A stretch of 64,000 bases of DNA from Limnomonas spitsbergensis (taxonomy: Eukaryota; Chlorophyta; Chlorophyceae; Chlamydomonadales), in contig JAYJMM010000027.1 of NCBI GenBank assembly GCA_037349105.1, positions 992,001 to 1,056,000 on the forward strand, in the 5' to 3' direction. Made by a program: the position numbers and the translations under genes. Positions within the stretch are counted from its first letter, which is position 1, and each line of letters begins with the position of its first letter. This document shows, in pieces, positions 58,230 through 64,000 of this stretch. The notes beneath the pieces were generated by a model. The model made no database searches and was not told the DNA's origin. It saw only the letters and a program-made list of their open reading frames with translations.

Positions 58230-60870
58230 AGAGCGGTTGAGGGAACCAACCCGGATGCCTCAGTCTCCGCAATACTTCGCATGCAATCACACCATTGCAT
58301 GAACAGACATGTATCGAGGCAGATACCAAGCATATGTCACCATGGCGTGCTTTTAAAAGCCCGCCTATGTTATCTCAGTGAATGGTGTAGAATGCTTATC
58401 GCGTGGCCTTGCCTAGAGCGGTTGAGGGAACCAACCCGGATGCCTCAGTCTCCGCAATCCTTTGCATGCAATCACACCATTGCATGAACAGACATGTATC
58501 GAGGCAGATACCAAGCATATGTCACCATGGCGAGCTTTTAAAAGCCGGCCTATGTTATTTCAGTGAATGGTGTAGAATGCTGATCGCGTGGCCTTGCCTA
58601 GAGCGGTTGAGGGAACCAACCCGGATGCCTCAGTCTCCGCAATCCTTCGCATGCAATCACACCATTGCATGAACAGACATGTATCGAGGCAGATACCAAG
58701 CATATAATGTCACCATGGCGTGCTTTTAAAAGCCGGCCTATGTTATTTCAGTGAATGGTGTAGAATGCTGATCGCGTGGCCTTGCCTAGAGCGGTTGAGG
58801 GAACCAACCAGGATGCCTCAGTCTCCGCAATCCTTCGCATGCAATCACACCATTGCATGAACAGACATGTATCGAGGCAGATACCAAGCATATGTCACCA
58901 TGGCGTGCTTTTAAAAGCCGGCATATGTTATCTCAGTGAATGGTGTAGAATGCTTATCGCGTGGCCTTGCCTAGAGCGGTTGAGGGAACCAACCCGGATG
59001 CCTCAGTCTCCCGCATTCCTTCGCATGCAATCACACCATTGCATGAACAGACATGTATCGAGGCAGATACCAAGCATATAATGTCACCATGGCGTGCTTT
59101 TAAAAGCCGGCCTATGTTATTTCAGTGAATGGTGTAGAATGCTGATCGCGTGGCCTTGCCTAGAGCGGTTGAGGGAACCAACCCGGATGCCTCAGTCTCC
59201 GCATTCCTTCGCATGCAATCACACCATTGCATGAACAGACATGTATCGAGGCAGATACCAAGCATATAATGTCACCATGGCGAGCAATCAAAAGCCGGCC
59301 TATGTTATCTCAGTGAATGGTGTAGAATGCTTATCGCGTGGCCTTGCCTAGAGCGGTTGAGGGAACCAACCCGGATGCCTCAGTCTCCGCAATCCTTCGC
59401 AAGTAATCACACCATTGCATGAACAGACATGTATCGAGGCAGATACCAAGCATATGTCACCATGGCGTGCCTTTAAAAGCCCGCCTATGTTATCTCAGTG
59501 AATGGTGTAGAATGCTGATCGCGTGGCCTTGCCTAGAGCGGTTGAGGGAACCAACCCGGATGCCTCAGTCTCCGCAATCCTTCGCATGCAATCACACCAT
59601 TGCATGAACAGACATGTATCGAGGCAGATACCAAGCATATAATGTCACCATGGCGAGCAATCAAAAGCCGGCCTATGTTATTTCAGTGAATGGTGTAGAA
59701 TGCTTATCGCGTGGCCTTGCCTAGAGCGGTTGAGGGAACCAACCCGGATGCCTCAGTCTCCGCAATCCTTCGCATGCAATCACACCATTGCATGAACAGA
59801 CATGTATCGAGGCAGATACCAAGCATATGTCACCATGGCGTGCCTTTAAAAGCCCGCCTATGTTATCTCAGTGAATGGTGTAGAATGCTGATCGCGTGGC
59901 CTTGCCTAGAGCGGTTGAGGGAACCAACCAGGATGCCTCAGTCTCCGCAATCCTTCGCATGCAATCACACCATTGCATGAACAGACATGTATCGAGGCAG
60001 ATACCAAGCATATGTCACCATGGCGTGCTTTTAAAAGCCGGCCTATGTTATTTCAGTGAATGGTGTAGAATGCTGATCGCGTGGCCTTGCCTAGAGCGGT
60101 TGAGGGAACCAACCCGGATGCCACAGTCTCCGCAATCCTTCGCATGCAATCACACCATTGCATGAACAGACATGTATCGAGGCAGATACCAAGCATATGT
60201 CACCATGGCGTGCAATCAAAAGCCGACCTATGTTATTTCAGTGAATGGTGTTGAATGCTTATCGCGTGGCCTTGCCTAGAGCGGTTGAGGGAACCAACCC
60301 GGATGCCTCAGTCTCCCGCATTCCTTCGCATGCAATCACACCATTGCATGAACATATATGTATCGAGGCAGATACCAAGCATATAATGTCACCATGGCGT
60401 GCAATCAAAAGCCGGCCTATGTTATTTCAGTGAATGGTGTAGAATGCTGATCGCGTGGCCTTGCCTAGAGCGGTTGAGGGAACCAACGAACCAGGATGCC
60501 TCAGTCTCCCGCATTCCTTCGCATGCAATCACACCATTGCATGAACAGACATGTATCGAGGCAGATACCAAGCATATGTCACCATGGCGTGCTTTTAAAA
60601 GCCGGCCTATGTTATCTCAGTGAATGGTGTAGAATGCTTATCGCGTGGCCATGCCTAAAGCAGTTGAGGGAACCAACCAAGATGCCTCAGTCTCCGCAAT
60701 CCTTCGCATGCAATCACACCATTGCATGAACAAACATGTATCGAGGCAGATACCAAGCATATGTTACCATGTACACCATGGCGTGCTTTCAAAAGCCGGC
60801 CTATGTTATTTCACCATGCTATCACACCATTGCATGAACATAAATTTACCGAAGTAGGTACTAATCACAT
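58141..60870 (+). repeat. 185-190-bp satellite, ~14 copies
   Basis: The marker TGTAGAATGC recurs at 58201, 58386, 58571, 58759, 58944, 59133, 59321, 59506, 59694, 59879, 60064, 60249 (TGTTGAATGC), 60438 and 60628, i.e. spacings of 185-190 bp. Length differences come mainly from CATATGTCACC versus CATATAATGTCACC. A second polymorphism alternates GCTTTTAAAAG with GCAATCAAAAG. The final copies are truncated and diverged (60750-60870). The period is not a multiple of three and no open frame spans it, so the ~89-aa frames within are not genes. Confidence 0.96.
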
Positions 60871-61045
60871 GTCACCATAGCGCGCGTACGGAATGCACTA
60901 ATGTAGTAATGTGAGGTGTGTGAATTAGTCACTGGTCATAAAGACTCAAGTCTTCTGAGAAAAAAATAAAGCGATGGTGAGACTGTTGAGCTATTGAATA
61001 GTAAAAGTGATGGTGAAATTGTTGAGCTATTCACAACCCCCAGTC
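60871..61045. other. AT-rich spacer
   Basis: Short direct repeat of GTGATGGTGA...TTGAGCTATT (about 60973-60992 and 61008-61030). No gene seen. It lies downstream of the minus-strand exon and may hold its polyadenylation region. Confidence 0.35.
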
Positions 61046-61222
61046 TCAATATTTATTAACATGTGCTGCCTGCTTCCCTGCGCATTTCTTCTTCGCAACC
61101 ACATTTTTCTTCTTGGCCTTCCAGTCAGGGTAGACATGAGGCATTGATGGTGACAGGTGCACCACTTGCAGAACCCACTCCAAGGGGACGACACCGTGGC
61201 GCTCGTTGTCATGGGGAGGATA
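61046..61222 (-). CDS. Terminal exon of an unidentified minus-strand gene (partial)
   Basis: After an acceptor-like CTATAG (AG at 61224-61223) the minus strand reads 58 codons to TGA 61046-61048: it includes VPLEWVLQVVHLSPSMPHVY and a Lys-rich end (KAKKKNVVAKKKC). AATAAA overlaps the last codons. The steady amino-acid composition and the basic tail suggest a true C-terminus, but the preceding exons could not be placed and the family is unknown. Confidence 0.35.
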   Translation of the reverse strand, partial: YPPHDNERHGVVPLEWVLQVVHLSPSMPHVYPDWKAKKKNVVAKKKCAGKQAAHVNKY

Positions 61223-61630
61223 CTATAGGTCAACAGTCAATCGATCAACAGTCCAGAAGAAGTAGACGGTGTGGCCACAATCTTCATAATCTCCATGTAT
61301 GGATAGCGAGATCAGTAAATGTTGTAATAAGTGCCATCTACTTGGAAGTGGAGCATTTTACAATAGTACAAGCAGTCAATTGCCCTTGGCTGAATTCGTG
61401 CGCACTAGACCATGCACTTTACTCACTAACTTAGAGTGCCGCTGACTGAGCTCAACCCAGTCAGCACTTGGTAAATATCACTCAAAGTTTCTGGGGTGTC
61501 ATTAAATTTTACTTACAACATCTGGCATTTCCTCACTCATGCCATCTTGCTGAATCTCTGGCTTGACGCCATCATCGAGTTGCACTCCGCTGTAGGTGCC
61601 GCTTTTTGCGCCAATGTCTCCTTGTTGTGC

Positions 61631-62065
61631 TTATGGAGTTCCGGAACAACATCCATTTGCTCGCAAAGATGTGCCCGGGGCGGGTGAAGCTGTTGGTGAG
61701 ATTGCAGCGCTGCCATGGTCTGAAATCTATGTTAAAATCAGTTGGGTAGCCGGTTGCAAAACGTATCAACATACTTATTTGGCTACTTCGCTCATGATAA
61801 GTGACTTCATTATAATTAAGCAGTGCTCCAATGAAAACCTAGTATATCCATTCAAATACTGACCTCTTGTTGCAAACGGAGGATATTCTTTTGCCTGATC
61901 CGAGGTCAGGCGTAGCATAGCAGCTGTCTTATTTGCTTGATCTATACGTCTGGTTGCCTTAGCTATGTTGCGCATTGGTCCCTTGTTGCCACTCATTGAA
62001 ACGCTGGCGACAGAAAGAAACAGAAACGACACTAAATATAGGATCCACGGGTTTGCAACCATCAC
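61631..62065 (-). CDS. Small secreted-protein candidate, two exons
   Basis: Minus strand. Exon 1 is 61864-62065, starting MMVANPWILYLVSFLFLS, a hydrophobic signal-peptide-like segment of about 22 residues, then a basic stretch. It ends at a donor (G|GTCAGT) in phase 1. A TTTCAG acceptor allows exon 2 at 61631-61719, which keeps the frame to TAA 61631-61633. The two exons sum to 291 nt, 96 residues. The intron would be 144 bp. Without splicing the frame ends at 61775. No family recognised; the protein would be secreted or membrane-inserted. The start faces the plus-strand gene across only 176 bp. Confidence 0.4.
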
Positions 62066-62241
62066 AGATAGAATGTCTTAAACAGTAGGACTGTGCCTGG
62101 CTATTTCGGGGAGTGTGCAGCGCGGAAGAAACCCTGACCAGGTTTGCATCCACACTATTTCACACAAACTGAAGAAGAAGATGAATTAGCCACCCCCTCG
62201 TCAACTTCGTCGCCTCATGGATTTGTCTATTTCGTATACAA
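62066..62241. promoter_or_regulatory. Putative shared promoter between divergent genes
   Basis: This 176-bp interval lies between the ATG of the minus-strand small protein (62065) and the ATG of the plus-strand gene (62242). If both models are right it must hold both start regions. No clear TATA box or known operator was identified. Confidence 0.3.
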
Positions 62242-63900
62242 ATGGAAGCTGTCGAGGGAACCGCTGGGCCTTCACCCTATCAAATTACCCCCGAAGCCGC
62301 ACGTGCCGTGAGGTCGACAGACATCATGGAGGCGATGAGTGCCTTCGTCAAGATGGCACCCGAGGCCAAAGAACAATTTCTGGCCTTAATGGGAGCTGAC
62401 CACCGTGAGGCTCCGACTCCGACACCGACACCGCGCCAAGAACAGAAGCGCAGAGCGGCAGAATCAGGCAAGTTCACTACGGTACCGTAGTTGTCGTTTA
62501 CTTATTCACGCGGACTGCCAGTCACACTGCCGGTTACAAATTACGAGTTTGACCTGGTATGACTGGACTCAGCAGCAGTCGTCAATCAGCTCTCTATTGT
62601 TAATTTACATCATTGGCTATGCTTGAAGTATGCAGCACTTTGTTTTCTGTTTGCCTTAGGTCTCCTCGAGGTCGCACGCTCGGTCAAAGCCAAGATGACT
62701 GCAATCCAGAGGCGAAAGTTCGACGATGCCTTGGCACACCGCCCTGCAAGTGGCGACCAGATGCTCGCAGCGTTCTCCTCTGGAGATGTCCGGGTGAGTA
62801 CAGAATGACCCCAACTCTCTCAAGCCTCACTCAGTTGCTACAAGTACTTCGTACCTGATCACTTAGTTCTCCTACTTCAATGACTGAGTGATACTAGCTA
62901 CACTCATCACTCATACTTAAGTTGCCTCAGCCAGTCCCATTGGTATGGCTCAATCCACTCCTTTATCATGACAGTCTAGGGCACTGATTCTCAACGCTCC
63001 CTTGTGTCCCTCTTTGCAGGCTCGCTTAAGTAAACGTGTCCATAAAGGAATGCCTCTATAAGGTCGCCTATCGGCCAGAAGATGGAGGCCGGAGGCTGCT
63101 GACCCACGCGTGCTTGTCATCTGGCGCCGTGAAACAGCACGACCCCGAGATGCTCACGTACGCCACGGTAAGGTTTCCTCCCCCCTGCTGGTCCTTCCTC
63201 TGCCTTTCCTTCCCCTTCCTTTTCCCCCCATGCCTTTCCGTTATGGCTTCCTCTGCCTTTCTTTATCCGGCCCCTTCCTTTCTTTCCTGCCTGTCAAATT
63301 TTTGCCCAAACTGAGTTTAAATTGAGAAATAAATTACCATTATATTGCTAGTCTTTAAATATAAATGTTGGATTAATGAAATCCCTGTCTGCCCCTGGCC
63401 CTCTGTAGTGGTTGACCTACAAGGCCCCAGGGACTGCCGGTGGCCAAGGAAGCCATGACGTTTTGGGCGGAATCCAACTTCTCCTGAGAAAGCTATCGGA
63501 TTTGCGCAAGGTACCTCTTTCTAGCAACCTGCCAACCGAAAAAATGCTCTGTATGCCCATGCTACACTGCTTCGGGGCGCTTCCAATAGTTGTGCATCAG
63601 TAATTTGAAGCACTTACATGCGCATGATTAGCATGATACAGGTTGCACATGTGAACATGCAATCGAATTGACTGAAAACAGTACCGAAGTCGAGCCACCT
63701 CCCTTATGCGCAGTTGCTGAATGGCCATGTCAGGGTGGTGTACATCAACAACTTGACATTAGGCATCAGTAACAAGTCTGCCCCCCTCGTCTACACGGGG
63801 GATCTCGAGCGTATTGGTCAGATCGACAGGGCTGCCTCAGCCATTGTGGGCATGGCTCACGAGCAACCCCGAATACGGGAGACACGTGGTCGTTGTCCGG
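62242..63900 (+). CDS. Unidentified five-exon gene (3' partial)
   Basis: Exons 62242-62467, 62660-62793, 63048-63167, 63409-63510 and 63714-63900 join in one frame for 256 residues. Donors are GCAAGT (a GC-AG intron), GTGAGT, GTAAGG, GTACCT and GTACGT; acceptors end in TTAG, AAAG, TGTAG and GCGCAG. Exon 3 needs the weaker acceptor at 63047; the stronger TTTGCAG at 63019 gives a stop. The start ATG 62242 is the first in this frame. The N-terminus has a helical region (ITPEAARAVRSTDIMEAMSA), a Pro/Thr linker (APTPTPTPRQEQKRR), then basic and helical segments. No domain was recognised. The last donor means the gene continues past the window. Confidence 0.55.
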
Positions 63901-64000
63901 GTACGTGCACTGTGTGACCAACTGTTACGCTTATAATGAAGAGCTCACCAATGAACCTAATATTTACCTTTCGTATTTTATCCGACCGGTGCTTCGACTT

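Noticed and set aside
58218..60857. Series of ~89-aa plus-strand frames in the satellite
   Set aside because: The 185-bp period is not a multiple of three, so each frame restarts and stops in every unit; they are repeat shadows.
38341..60870. CRISPR-like arrays (18-bp, 90-bp, 185-bp repeats)
   Set aside because: Repeats are contiguous with no unique spacers, no cas-like genes are present, and the DNA is eukaryotic.

Overview
The window reads as nuclear DNA of a eukaryote: almost no intact genes, several classes of transposable-element remnants, many tandem repeats, and at the right end gene models with GT-AG (and one GC-AG) introns. No operons, rRNA or tRNA genes were recognised. The RNase H plus restriction-like-endonuclease retroelement is of a type known from green algae (Dualen/RandI), so an alga or similar protist is a reasonable but unproven guess.

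Layout. (1) 1-28928: a head-to-tail array of twelve copies of a ~2.49-kb unit. Each unit carries a dead ~1.36-kb Tc1/mariner-superfamily element bounded by 22-bp inverted repeats, plus ~1.13 kb of non-mariner linker. All copies share the same in-frame TAA; unit 8 (transposase 17336-18445) is best preserved. Variants recur at intervals of two and four units, indicating higher-order organisation. The array stops abruptly at 28928. (2) 28938-37757: copy A of a large duplication. Copy B lies at 49614-57533. Both hold decayed pieces on both strands: a PHD-like zinc finger, a retropepsin-like fragment, minus-strand retroelement tails and a hairpin cluster. (3) 37758-41400: a gene-like scrap on the minus strand, then a cluster of unrelated minisatellites (18, ~21, ~25, ~30, 90 bp). 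(4) 41909-45380, minus strand: the 3' part of a non-LTR retrotransposon with RNase H, zinc finger and restriction-like endonuclease. (5) 45396-49648, plus strand: a broken gag-protease region (capsid-like, CCHC knuckle, retropepsin-like) followed by a 367-aa coiled-coil ORF that runs directly into copy B. (6) 58074-60870: a possible exon whose end grades into a 14-copy 185-190-bp satellite. (7) 61046-64000: ordinary gene territory: a minus-strand terminal exon, a small secreted-protein candidate (minus), and a divergent five-exon plus-strand gene that continues beyond the window.

The genes do not form a pathway; the window is mainly a record of transposon decay and tandem amplification. The most unusual features are the macrosatellite made from a dead DNA transposon, its higher-order structure, repeated in-frame TAA codons in otherwise continuous element frames, and the satellite that shares sequence with an exon.
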